A stretch of DNA of 64,000 nt, from NCBI GenBank assembly GCA_013791905.1, contig VMSX01000017.1:124001-188000 (forward strand), read 5' to 3'. Made by a program: the position numbers and the translations under genes. Below the pieces are notes generated by a model that saw only the letters and a program-made list of their open reading frames with translations, had not been told where the DNA came from and did no database searches. This DNA comes from Rhodocyclaceae bacterium. GTDB taxonomy: Bacteria; Pseudomonadota; Gammaproteobacteria; Burkholderiales; Rhodocyclaceae. Positions 18,550 through 25,759 of the stretch are shown piece after piece. Position 1 is the first letter of the stretch. Each line of letters starts with the position of its first letter.

Positions 18550-18615
18550 ATATTAGCCACTGCTTATCAATCAATCTAATTGATTGAATCCATAGCATTG
18601 ATAGCGCATGGCTAT
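18550..18615 (-). promoter_or_regulatory. Candidate ahpC promoter with OxyR-like site
   Basis: On the minus strand, a TAATAT -10 (18550-18555) has a weak -35 TAGATT 17 bases upstream. Just upstream, ATAG-N7-CTAT (18601-18615) matches half of the OxyR consensus and lies about 58-72 bases before the predicted start, a normal activating position. The second half-site is poor. Confidence 0.4.
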
Positions 18616-18743
18616 TGCTTGGGCAGCTTGTGCGGATTTGCCGACGCTGGCGCGTCGGGGCGGGCATTCAAAACACGCCATCCCATCCACGGCGCAACCT
18701 TGACAAGCAAGGGGTCCCGCCGGGATAATCCCGCCCCTCTATT

Positions 18744-18820
18744 GGTGATGTAGCTCAGTCGGTTAGAGCATCGGATTCATAATCCGGGGGTCGGTGGTTC
18801 AAGTCCACCCATCACCACCA
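18744..18820 (+). tRNA. tRNA-Met (CAT anticodon)
   Basis: A 77-base cloverleaf: acceptor arm GGTGATG pairs with CATCACC, D-arm GCTCAGTCGGTTAGAGC, anticodon loop TTCATAA between GGA and TCC, T-arm GGTGGTTCAAGTCCACC, and encoded 3' CCA. The CAT anticodon could also be read as tRNA-Ile2, but the G-rich variable region and overall form resemble betaproteobacterial elongator tRNA-Met. Confidence 0.93.
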
Positions 18821-18830
18821 GTATTCAAGC

Positions 18831-18858
18831 GGCCCTCCGGACGGAGGGCCGTTTTTTT
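18831..18858 (+). terminator. Rho-independent terminator of tRNA-Met
   Basis: GGCCCTCC and GGAGGGCC form an 8-bp stem around a GGAC loop, followed by G and seven T, ten bases after the tRNA CCA. Confidence 0.92.
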
Positions 18859-18913
18859 GTACGGATTATGTGAAGGGCAGGACCTGTGGGACCAACCGTT
18901 TGCCTGTCCAGGT

Positions 18914-20239
18914 TTACGCTGACGCCGGCCCCTGTATCTCCAGCTTGCGCATCTTTTCCCAAAGGTTCTTGCGGCTGATGCCGAGTTCGCCAGCGGTGTC
19001 GGCGATGCGTCCGCCGTGGCGGGCGAGGGCCTGCTGGATGTAGCGCCGCTCGCTGTCGGCGAGATAGCTGCCCAGTGTTGGGGAAATGTCCGGGGTGTCG
19101 GCACCCTCCCCTTCAAATTTTCCGCACAGCATGTCAACGGTGATGACTTCGGCATTGCCCAGGATGCGGGCGCGTTCGAGACAGTGGCCCAGTTCGCGCA
19201 CATTGCCGCGCCAGGGCCGTTCCAGCAAAGCCTGCTCCGCAGCGGGATGGAGGCGGGGCGGCGGTCCGTCGGCAATAAATTTTTCCATCAGGCGGCCAGC
19301 CAGCCAGAGGATGTCTTCCTTGCGCTCGCGCAACGGCGGGATATCGATCTGCACCACGTGAATGCGGTAATAGAGATCCTCGCGAAACTTGTCTTCCTCG
19401 ACCATGGTGCGCAGGTCGCGGTGCGTGGCGCAGATCAGACGGATGTCGATCGGGATGACCCGGTGGCCGCCGACGCGCACGATGACCCGTTCCTGGATGG
19501 CGCGCAGCAGTTTGATCTGCATGCCCAGTGACATGTCGCCGATTTCGTCGAGGAACAGGGTGCCGCCGGCGGCCTGCTCGAAACAGCCCTTGCGCTCCTT
19601 GATGGCGCCGGTGAAGGCGCCTTTTTCGTGGCCGAACAGCGCGTCCTCCATCAGCGACTCGGTGACGGCGCCGCAATTTACCGCAACGAAGGGCTGGCTC
19701 CCCGTGGGGTCGGCATGGCCATGCAGGGCGCGGGCGACGACTTCCTTGCCGACGCCCGATTCGCCGGTGATGAGCACCGAGCGTGCCTGGCCGGCAATGC
19801 GGGGCAGCATGGCCTCGATGCGGCGCATGGCGCTGGAAATGCCCAGCTGCGGCGCGCCGGTCGTCTCGGGTGTGGCGCGCGAGCTCAGCAAGCGCACCTT
19901 GTCGAGCAGCAGCGGCACGTTGAGCGGCTTGGTCAGATAGTCCTCGGCACCCAGCTTGAGCAGGCGCACGGCCTGGTCGATGGCGCCGTGGCCGGTGATG
20001 AAAAGAAAGGGCGGCAGTGTCTGCCCCGACTTCTGCAACTCGGTGAAGAGTTCCTCGCCCGAGATGTCGGGCAGGCGGATGTCGCTGATGACCAGTTGGT
20101 AGCCCTTGTGCAATAGTCCCGCCAAAGCCTCACGGCCGCGCTGAAACCAGTCACAGGCATAACCTTCCATGTCGAGCCGCTCGATCAGCGCCTCGCCCAT
20201 GATGGTGTCGTCTTCGATCAGGCAAACTTTTGGTTTCAC
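18914..20239 (-). CDS. Sigma-54-dependent response regulator of the arsenic locus
   Basis: A 441-residue NtrC-type activator. The receiver domain (about residues 1-120) has the phospho-acceptor Asp53 in ISDIRLPD and Lys in LTKPL. The central AAA+ domain has Walker A GESGVGKE, the sigma-54 contact loop GAFTGA, and Walker B LFLDEIGD. The C-terminus is a Fis-type helix-turn-helix (GRIADTAGELGISRKNLWEKMRK). It overlaps the kinase stop by four bases. Such activators form part of ArrSTR or ArxXSR-type regulatory sets. Its likely target is the sigma-54 promoter at 22776 before the divergent respiratory operon, which is inference. Confidence 0.9.
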   Translation of the reverse strand: MKPKVCLIEDDTIMGEALIERLDMEGYACDWFQRGREALAGLLHKGYQLVISDIRLPDISGEELFTELQKSGQTLPPFLFITGHGAIDQAVRLLKLGAEDYLTKPLNVPLLLDKVRLLSSRATPETTGAPQLGISSAMRRIEAMLPRIAGQARSVLITGESGVGKEVVARALHGHADPTGSQPFVAVNCGAVTESLMEDALFGHEKGAFTGAIKERKGCFEQAAGGTLFLDEIGDMSLGMQIKLLRAIQERVIVRVGGHRVIPIDIRLICATHRDLRTMVEEDKFREDLYYRIHVVQIDIPPLRERKEDILWLAGRLMEKFIADGPPPRLHPAAEQALLERPWRGNVRELGHCLERARILGNAEVITVDMLCGKFEGEGADTPDISPTLGSYLADSERRYIQQALARHGGRIADTAGELGISRKNLWEKMRKLEIQGPASA

Positions 20240-21744
20240 GTCGGTCTTTCCAATGTGGTCGGCGTCCCGCCAGCGCCGACTTTCGCAGACTGTGCGGTTA
20301 CCTCGTAGTGCAGGGGCAAATTGATCAGGAAGCGTACTTCACCCGCGTCACACTCGACGGCGATACGGCCGCCGAGTTGATTGACGGTCTGGTAACTCAC
20401 CCATAGCCCCAGGCCGTGGCCACCATCGCGACCCGACACAAAGGGCTCGAACAAGTGGGCCAGAATTTCTGGCGTTGGTGGTTCGCCCACATTGGCGACG
20501 AGGAGTAGCAGTTGATCACCGTTCGCGTGCGCTTCCACGCGAACCGTATCACCGGGTTGGGTGGCCTCGATCGCGTTGAGCAGCAGATTGATCAGCACCT
20601 GCCGGACGAAACCGGCCGGCAGCGGCAACGACTCCGCGATGTCGATGTCGAAGGCGAGTTGCAGCGATTTCCGGGAGGCCTGCGGTTCGACCAGCGTACG
20701 GATGTCTTCGAAGTCCTGCCGGTTCAGGTCGCGTGACTGGACCCGTGCCTGCACCAGCAAGGCGCCCACGGTTTCGGTGATCTGCTGCAGGCCGCGTTCG
20801 AGCAGTGCGACGGTGCGGGCCGTCGGCGGATCGAGCGGGCCGCGCTGCTTGAGCGTGTCGAGCGCCATCAGCATGCCACCGAGGGGATTGTTGACCTCGT
20901 GGGCAATGCCAGCAGCGAGCCGGCCGACCGCCGCCAGGCGCTCGGATTGCATCACTTCACGCTCAAGCGCGGTCTTCTGGCGGATCTCGGTCGCCGCTTC
21001 GCGATAGGCGGCGAACAGCTGGCCCAGTTCATCGTGAAACGCATACAGATCAGGGCTAAGGTCGGCGGGCGCCCCATGCACGATCTCGCTCATGCCATGC
21101 GCCAGCTGCACCAAGGGTTCGGCCATGCGCCGGCCCCAATACCAGTTCAGCGGCAGCAGGATCGCCAGCACCAGTACACCCATGCCGGCGCCACCGAGGG
21201 CAAAACCATAAAAGCGCGGCAGGAACACGTTCTTGGAATGGGTGATGACCAGTGTGCCAAGGAGCTTACCTTCCTCGGCAACCGGTATCGTCACATACAA
21301 ATAGTCCGAATCAGGGAACTCGAAGACGCCTTTGAAATCCAGATTCGCTCTAGCGAGCGCTTGCGCCAGTTTTGGATAATCGGCACCGAGGCTGGACAAT
21401 TCCGCGAGCAATGGCATGATCCGCGGTGCCGAGGAAACCAGTACTTTGAGGTCGCGGTCGATAACGAAAATTTCCTTGGCCTCCAGCGGTAGATCCGGCC
21501 GGTCCTCATGGAAGGGAGCGCGCACGAGTTCAAAGGCACGCCAGGCGTCGTCATGCAGCAGCACCGGGAAAAGTGTCTTGGCCAGGGTGAAACCGAGGTT
21601 CTCCGAGCTGCTGACCAGGTCCTGCTTCAGGTAATCATAGGCGCGCAACATTGTCGCTGCCGAGACGGCCAGCGCCGTGGCTATGATGAGCGCACTGCCC
21701 CACAAGGGAATCTTGTGGCGGAAGCTCAGATCGAACAGCCGCAT
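20236..21744 (-). CDS. Membrane sensor histidine kinase of the arsenic locus
   Basis: A 502-residue kinase. Two membrane segments (about residues 13-33 and 180-200) enclose a periplasmic sensor domain of about 145 residues, followed by a HAMP-like linker. The phospho-acceptor His282 lies in GIAHEVNNPLGG, the N box is INLLLNAIEA and the G box HGLGLWVS. The neighbouring periplasmic binding protein probably delivers the signal, as suggested for ArrT/ArxX with their kinases. The last residues after the catalytic domain (AKVGAGGTPTT) are encoded by a copy of the dispersed repeat, giving a possibly extraneous tail. Confidence 0.9.
   Translation of the reverse strand: MRLFDLSFRHKIPLWGSALIIATALAVSAATMLRAYDYLKQDLVSSSENLGFTLAKTLFPVLLHDDAWRAFELVRAPFHEDRPDLPLEAKEIFVIDRDLKVLVSSAPRIMPLLAELSSLGADYPKLAQALARANLDFKGVFEFPDSDYLYVTIPVAEEGKLLGTLVITHSKNVFLPRFYGFALGGAGMGVLVLAILLPLNWYWGRRMAEPLVQLAHGMSEIVHGAPADLSPDLYAFHDELGQLFAAYREAATEIRQKTALEREVMQSERLAAVGRLAAGIAHEVNNPLGGMLMALDTLKQRGPLDPPTARTVALLERGLQQITETVGALLVQARVQSRDLNRQDFEDIRTLVEPQASRKSLQLAFDIDIAESLPLPAGFVRQVLINLLLNAIEATQPGDTVRVEAHANGDQLLLLVANVGEPPTPEILAHLFEPFVSGRDGGHGLGLWVSYQTVNQLGGRIAVECDAGEVRFLINLPLHYEVTAQSAKVGAGGTPTTLERPT
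20261..20285 (-). repeat. Dispersed GTCGGCGCTGG element, coding copy at kinase C-terminus
   Basis: Minus-strand GAAAGTCGGCGCTGGCGGGA then CGCCG, in the last codons of the sensor kinase; reading frame gives KVGAGGTP. Confidence 0.6.
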
Positions 21745-21759
21745 GTTTTTCGTCTGGCG

Positions 21760-22659
21760 TCAGTATTCGCCGAATGCGCGCATCATCACGACCACGCTGT
21801 CGTACAAGCTGCGATCGCCGGGGATGAAGCCATCATTGATGTTGAGGCGCGCGAGCAATACCTGGCCGGCCGGGTCGCTCGACATACCGAGCAGCACGCG
21901 CTGCATGGCGTCGAAATCCTGCGCCGCTACTGCACGATGGGCAACGAATGGGGGGAACCCGTATTCGGCTGAGCGGCCGATGATGCGCGTACCCGCCGTC
22001 ACTTCGGGTTTGACGCGGACCAGCGTGTCCCAGACAAAGCTGTCCATGGCCGCACCATCGGCCATGCCGGCAGCAACCGCCTCGATGGCCTTGCGGTGCG
22101 ACCAGGTGAAAAAGGTTTTACGAAAGAAGGTGGCCGGATCCTCGCCAAGTTGCCGCACTTGATAGCGCGGCACCAGATAGCCGGTGTTGGAATAAAGATC
22201 GGAATAGGCAAACACGGCGCCCTTGAGGTCGGCCATGCTGTTGCGCTTGCGATCGTCGGCACCCACGACCAGATAGGAACGGTAGTAGGGCCGCCCCTGA
22301 TTCAGTGGGACCGCCAGCAGACGCACCAAGTCCTTGAGGTAGAGGAAGGGATAGACGCACAGCCAGGCGAAATCGAGACGCCCCTGGTGCAGCAGGTCCA
22401 TGGTTTCGCGGTAACTGTTGCGCGGCACGAATTCCACCGGCACCCCGAGTTTCACTTCAATGTAGCGGCGCCAGTCCGCCATCAGGGCGTGCTGGTCATG
22501 GACGAAAGCAGGGGTCAAGCCAACCCGCACCGTGCGACCCGGTGTGGTCTGGGCCAGCACCCGGCCCGGACCCAGCATGCCGGCGAGTGCGCCGGTGACT
22601 AAGGAACGCAATATCCTGCGGCGGCCGCGATTACCGTCTGGTAACTCGATGGGCTTCAT
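21760..22659 (-). CDS. Periplasmic PhnD-type oxyanion-binding protein (ArrT/ArxX-like)
   Basis: A 299-residue exported binding protein. The N-terminus is basic (GNRGRRRILRS) then hydrophobic (LVTGALAGMLGPGRVLA), giving a signal peptide, possibly Tat-like. The body belongs to the phosphate/phosphonate-binding PhnD family: VRVGLTPAFVHDQ, FVPRNSYRETMDLL, GRLDFAWLCVYPFLYL and DLKGAVFAYSDLYSNTGYLVP. No ABC permease or ATPase follows; instead the sensor kinase starts 15 bp downstream. This is the arrangement of arrT or arxX with its kinase and sigma-54 regulator, so it is probably a sensor subunit for arsenate, arsenite or a related oxyanion, not a transporter. Confidence 0.85.
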   Translation of the reverse strand: MKPIELPDGNRGRRRILRSLVTGALAGMLGPGRVLAQTTPGRTVRVGLTPAFVHDQHALMADWRRYIEVKLGVPVEFVPRNSYRETMDLLHQGRLDFAWLCVYPFLYLKDLVRLLAVPLNQGRPYYRSYLVVGADDRKRNSMADLKGAVFAYSDLYSNTGYLVPRYQVRQLGEDPATFFRKTFFTWSHRKAIEAVAAGMADGAAMDSFVWDTLVRVKPEVTAGTRIIGRSAEYGFPPFVAHRAVAAQDFDAMQRVLLGMSSDPAGQVLLARLNINDGFIPGDRSLYDSVVVMMRAFGEY

Positions 22660-22680
22660 ATCAGTGACTCCGTTACTGAT
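22660..22680. promoter_or_regulatory. Candidate activator-binding palindrome
   Basis: Arms ATCAGTGAC and GTTACTGAT around three bases match at 8 of 9 positions. The centre is about 110 bp upstream of the sigma-54 promoter, a usual enhancer distance. It also overlaps the ribosome binding site of the divergent binding-protein gene, so binding could repress that gene. TGGTAAC-type direct repeats flank it at 22639 and 22681. Confidence 0.5.
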
Positions 22681-22775
22681 TGGTAACCGATTATAGGACT
22701 ACGTTTGCGGACACAGCATGACGGAAAGCATTAATAACCATACTTTGGATTGAGATTTGGCCCGCCGCGCCTCTG

Positions 22776-22791
22776 TGGCATGGTTCATGCG
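22776..22791 (+). promoter_or_regulatory. Sigma-54 promoter of the respiratory operon
   Basis: TGGCATGGTTCATGC has the invariant GG (-24) and GC (-12) at correct spacing and departs from the TGGCACG-N4-TTGC consensus at two positions. Start of transcription would be near 22802, about 90 bases before the first gene. The only regulator encoded next to it is a sigma-54 activator. Confidence 0.65.
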
Positions 22792-22890
22792 TGATATTCA
22801 GCGAGACGCGCCAGATTAACGGTGTGTCGTGCTTGCAAATGACTGTATCGCTGCTGCCCTGCAACAAACCAGAATGAGGGGGAAATACGC

Positions 22891-23892
22891 TTGACTCTCC
22901 ACCAGATACGCACCGTGATCGCCGGGCTGCTGCTCTTTGCCGTGGTGCTGTTCCCCGCCTATGCGCAGGAAGAAAAGACCAGCGCAGCGATGACGCCCGA
23001 GCTCCTCGAAAAGATCCGCAAATCCAACAACGAGTGTTTCGCCTGCCATTCCGAGGAAGGATTCAAGAATCCACCGAAGGTGGAGATGGATCTAGTAAAG
23101 CTGCGCACGCTGGTGCAGGACACCAAAGCTTTCAACGGCTCCAACCATGGACTGATGGAATGCAAGCAGTGCCACGGGCAGGGCTACAACGATTTTCCTC
23201 ACGAGGCTGAAGCAAGCGCCAAGCTCAGTCCCTGCGAAGAGTGCCACGCCGTCAAGGTGCTGAAAATCGAAATGCAGTTCGATGCCTCGGTGCATGCGGT
23301 CAACGTCAAAGAAAAATTTACTTGCAACACCTGCCATAGCCCGCACATCGACTTGATCGCTTCCAAGCTGATCGATCCGCGCAAGATCGTGGCGCAGGAC
23401 AATCGTCACTGCCTGGACTGCCACGACTCTGACCTGCAGTTTGCCAAATTCGCCCCGGATGACGAAAAAACCCTGCTCAAGAAGGCGCGGCCGAACATCG
23501 ACACCATTCATGACTGGTTGCCGAATACCCGCCGGCACTGGCAGAGGGTGCGCTGCATCGAATGCCACACACCGGAAGGCAAGGGCGGAAAAATCCTTTC
23601 GCACCAAATCATGGACAAGGAAAAGGCCGAGAAGAAATGCCTGGCCTGCCACAACACCAACAGTTCGCTGATGACCCGCCTGTATCGTCACCTGATCAAG
23701 GAAGAGCAGCAGAAACTGGGCTTCGTCAATAGCGTCATTCTCTCCAATTCCTACGTGCTCGGCGCAACGCGCAATCCGCTGCTTGACGCCGTCCTGATGA
23801 TCACTGTCGGAGCATTGCTCCTTGGTTTGTTGCTACACGGTCTAGGCCGGATCGTCGTCCGCCTCATGCAAAGGAGAAACAACCATGGCTGA
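22891..23892 (+). CDS. Membrane-anchored heptaheme cytochrome c
   Basis: A 333-residue multiheme cytochrome beginning at TTG with GAGGGGG upstream. A signal peptide (IAGLLLFAVVLFPAYA) is followed by seven CXXCH heme sites: CFACH, CKQCH, CEECH, CNTCH, CLDCH, CIECH and CLACH. A C-terminal membrane helix (AVLMITVGALLLGLLLHGL) and basic tail anchor it with its hemes in the periplasm. First gene after the sigma-54 promoter; its end overlaps the cytochrome b start by eight bases. Likely passes electrons between cytochrome b and the periplasmic molybdoenzyme, taking over the role of CymA or ArrC in known arsenate respirers. Its specific family is not recognised. Confidence 0.88.
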   Translation: MTLHQIRTVIAGLLLFAVVLFPAYAQEEKTSAAMTPELLEKIRKSNNECFACHSEEGFKNPPKVEMDLVKLRTLVQDTKAFNGSNHGLMECKQCHGQGYNDFPHEAEASAKLSPCEECHAVKVLKIEMQFDASVHAVNVKEKFTCNTCHSPHIDLIASKLIDPRKIVAQDNRHCLDCHDSDLQFAKFAPDDEKTLLKKARPNIDTIHDWLPNTRRHWQRVRCIECHTPEGKGGKILSHQIMDKEKAEKKCLACHNTNSSLMTRLYRHLIKEEQQKLGFVNSVILSNSYVLGATRNPLLDAVLMITVGALLLGLLLHGLGRIVVRLMQRRNNHG

Positions 23893-24499
23893 GCGCGAAT
23901 ACCTGATCTCGCTGTGGATCCGCGTCTGGCACTGGATCAACGCGATCCTGATTCTGGTCCTGACGGTCACCGGCATCAGCCTGCACTTCGCCGACCCCAA
24001 TCTGCCGCTGGTTGAGTTTGCACTGTCGGTACGGCTGCATAACATTGCCGGCGTGACGCTGATCTTTGCCTATCTGTTCTTTGTCATCGCCAACATCGTC
24101 AGCGGCAACTGGTGGCAGTTCGTGCCCAAGCCGCCCGGCATCATGCAACGCGCCATGGCGCAGGGCCGCTGGTATGTTATCGGGATTTTCAAGGGTGAGC
24201 CTCATCCGCACACCCCATCAAAAACCACCCACTTCAATACGCTGCAGTCGCTGACGTACTGGAGTGTCATGTATCTGGTCATGCCGGTCGTCATCGTCAC
24301 CGGGCTGATCTACCTCTATCCGGAATTCGCGCCGGACCAGTTGTTCGGGTATGACGGCCTGCTGCCCGTGGCGCTGCTGCACTACCTGTCGGCAGCAGTG
24401 ATTCTGTTGTTCATGTTGTCTCACATCTACCTGGGCACGACCGGCAAGACTGTCGGCTCAATGTTCAAGATGATGATTACCGGCTGGCACGAGCACTAA
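23885..24499 (+). CDS. Membrane cytochrome b (cytochrome b561/thiosulfate-reductase-b-like)
   Basis: A 204-residue protein with four hydrophobic segments (WHWINAILILVLTVTGISL, IAGVTLIFAYLFFVIAN, VMYLVMPVVIVTGLIYL and LLHYLSAAVILLFMLSHIYL) and conserved His in WIRVWHWIN, VRLHNIAG, LLHYLS and MLSHIYLG. This fits the di-heme cytochrome b subunits of hydrogenases, formate dehydrogenases and PhsC-type thiosulfate reductases. It probably oxidises or reduces quinone and exchanges electrons with the heptaheme cytochrome encoded immediately before it. Start ATG has AGGAG upstream. Confidence 0.87.
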   Translation: MAEREYLISLWIRVWHWINAILILVLTVTGISLHFADPNLPLVEFALSVRLHNIAGVTLIFAYLFFVIANIVSGNWWQFVPKPPGIMQRAMAQGRWYVIGIFKGEPHPHTPSKTTHFNTLQSLTYWSVMYLVMPVVIVTGLIYLYPEFAPDQLFGYDGLLPVALLHYLSAAVILLFMLSHIYLGTTGKTVGSMFKMMITGWHEH

Positions 24500-24555
24500 C
24501 AACCCACTCTCGTCTCGGCATATTCGCAGGCCTCACCAATAGAGAGGAAATGCAA

Positions 24556-25626
24556 ATGAACTTCGTTAAAAGCTCAATCACTCTGGCTGTTGTCGCTACT
24601 CTGGCAAGCTCCGGCGCCTTCGCGCAGGAAAAGAAAGAGAAGCCAAAACCCTTCAAGCCGGTGACCGTGACCGCAATCAAAGCCGCCGCCGCACCGACAC
24701 TTGACGGTGTCGCGGATGACGCCGTATGGAAAAGCGCTCCCGTCCTGAACTTCAAGGCCGTCAAAGGCGTCAACTTCAAGGACAACAAGGGTGATACGCA
24801 AGGCACCTTGCAGGTGGCCTACTCGGCGGACATGCTCTACATGCTGATCACTTACGATGACCCGACCCTCTCGGTGCGGCGCAGCCCCTACGTCAAGAAA
24901 GCCGATGGTTCCTGGGAAAAGCTGAAGGATCCGGACGACAAGGGTGGCGACAACAACAAGTATTACGAAGATAAGCTGGCCGTGATCTGGAACATTGACG
25001 ACAGCATCTTCGGCTTCAACGAGCGTTTTTCCTGCCAGGCCGCATGCCATGGCGGCGAGCCTGGCAAGCCCTACGGCAATAAATACACCGGCGAAGAAGG
25101 TGAGCTGGGCGACATGTGGCACCTGAAATATGTACGTGGCGGCGTGATCGGACAGATCGACGACCAGTATCTTGACCACACACGTTTTGATCCGGTCAAG
25201 GCACCCGGCGCCGGACGCAAGTCCGATCCAAAGCTCGGCGGCGGCTACGAGGACATCAAGCTGGTCAACGGCAAGCCGGAGTTCATGAACAAGGACGCCA
25301 AGGCCGCCAACAAGGGTGGCACTTACTGGCTGAAGACGGAAGACAAGGTTGCCTTTGACGACTCGAAATTCAAGGTCGGGGACGAAGTCGCTTCCGTCGT
25401 GATCGCCCCGTTCACCGGTGACCGCGGCGATATCGCCACTGGCGCCAAATGGGCTAATGGCAAATGGACGATTGAAATCGCCCGCAAGCTGGTCACCGGC
25501 TCGAAGTTCGATGTGAACTTCAGTGACCTGAACAAGGGTTATGGCTTCGGCCTGGGCCTCTTCGACAACGCCCAGGTGCGCCACGCCTACACGCAAGAGC
25601 CACTGATTCTGAAGTTCCAGAAGTAA
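24556..25626 (+). CDS. Ethylbenzene-dehydrogenase-gamma-like periplasmic heme protein
   Basis: A 356-residue exported protein (signal peptide SSITLAVVATLASSGAFAQ). Its domain resembles the heme-binding gamma subunits of ethylbenzene dehydrogenase, DMS dehydrogenase and selenate reductase (EB_dh family): LDGVADDAVWKSAPVL near the N-terminus, VAYSADMLYMLITYDDP, and a WTIEIARKL segment late. Unlike classical b-heme gamma subunits it contains CQAACH, a CX3CH motif that might bind heme covalently. I prefer the ATG at 24556, eight bases after AGAGAGG, over one six bases earlier. In other systems this family pairs with type II DMSO-reductase enzymes; here it precedes an ArrA-type enzyme. Probable electron shuttle. 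Confidence 0.8.
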   Translation: MNFVKSSITLAVVATLASSGAFAQEKKEKPKPFKPVTVTAIKAAAAPTLDGVADDAVWKSAPVLNFKAVKGVNFKDNKGDTQGTLQVAYSADMLYMLITYDDPTLSVRRSPYVKKADGSWEKLKDPDDKGGDNNKYYEDKLAVIWNIDDSIFGFNERFSCQAACHGGEPGKPYGNKYTGEEGELGDMWHLKYVRGGVIGQIDDQYLDHTRFDPVKAPGAGRKSDPKLGGGYEDIKLVNGKPEFMNKDAKAANKGGTYWLKTEDKVAFDDSKFKVGDEVASVVIAPFTGDRGDIATGAKWANGKWTIEIARKLVTGSKFDVNFSDLNKGYGFGLGLFDNAQVRHAYTQEPLILKFQK

Positions 25627-25639
25627 ATAAATCCTGAAA

Positions 25640-25671
25640 CCGGTTTTCCGCCGCCCGCGGTGGAAAACCGG
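25640..25671 (+). other. Intergenic hairpin before arrA
   Basis: Arms CCGGTTTTCC and GGAAAACCGG form a 10-bp stem with a further GC-rich pair inside. No T-run follows, so it is more likely an mRNA-stability or processing element than a terminator. Confidence 0.5.
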
Positions 25672-25759
25672 ACAACTCAGGGCCCGGCTGGGTCACTTTT
25701 TCAAGGATTGACTGATCCAGTATGCTGCGATGCACATGTATTTGGAGAGGAAAACTTCA

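Noticed and set aside
21760-22659. Phosphonate ABC transporter
   Set aside because: The binding protein has no permease or ATPase partner and is followed directly by a sensor kinase.
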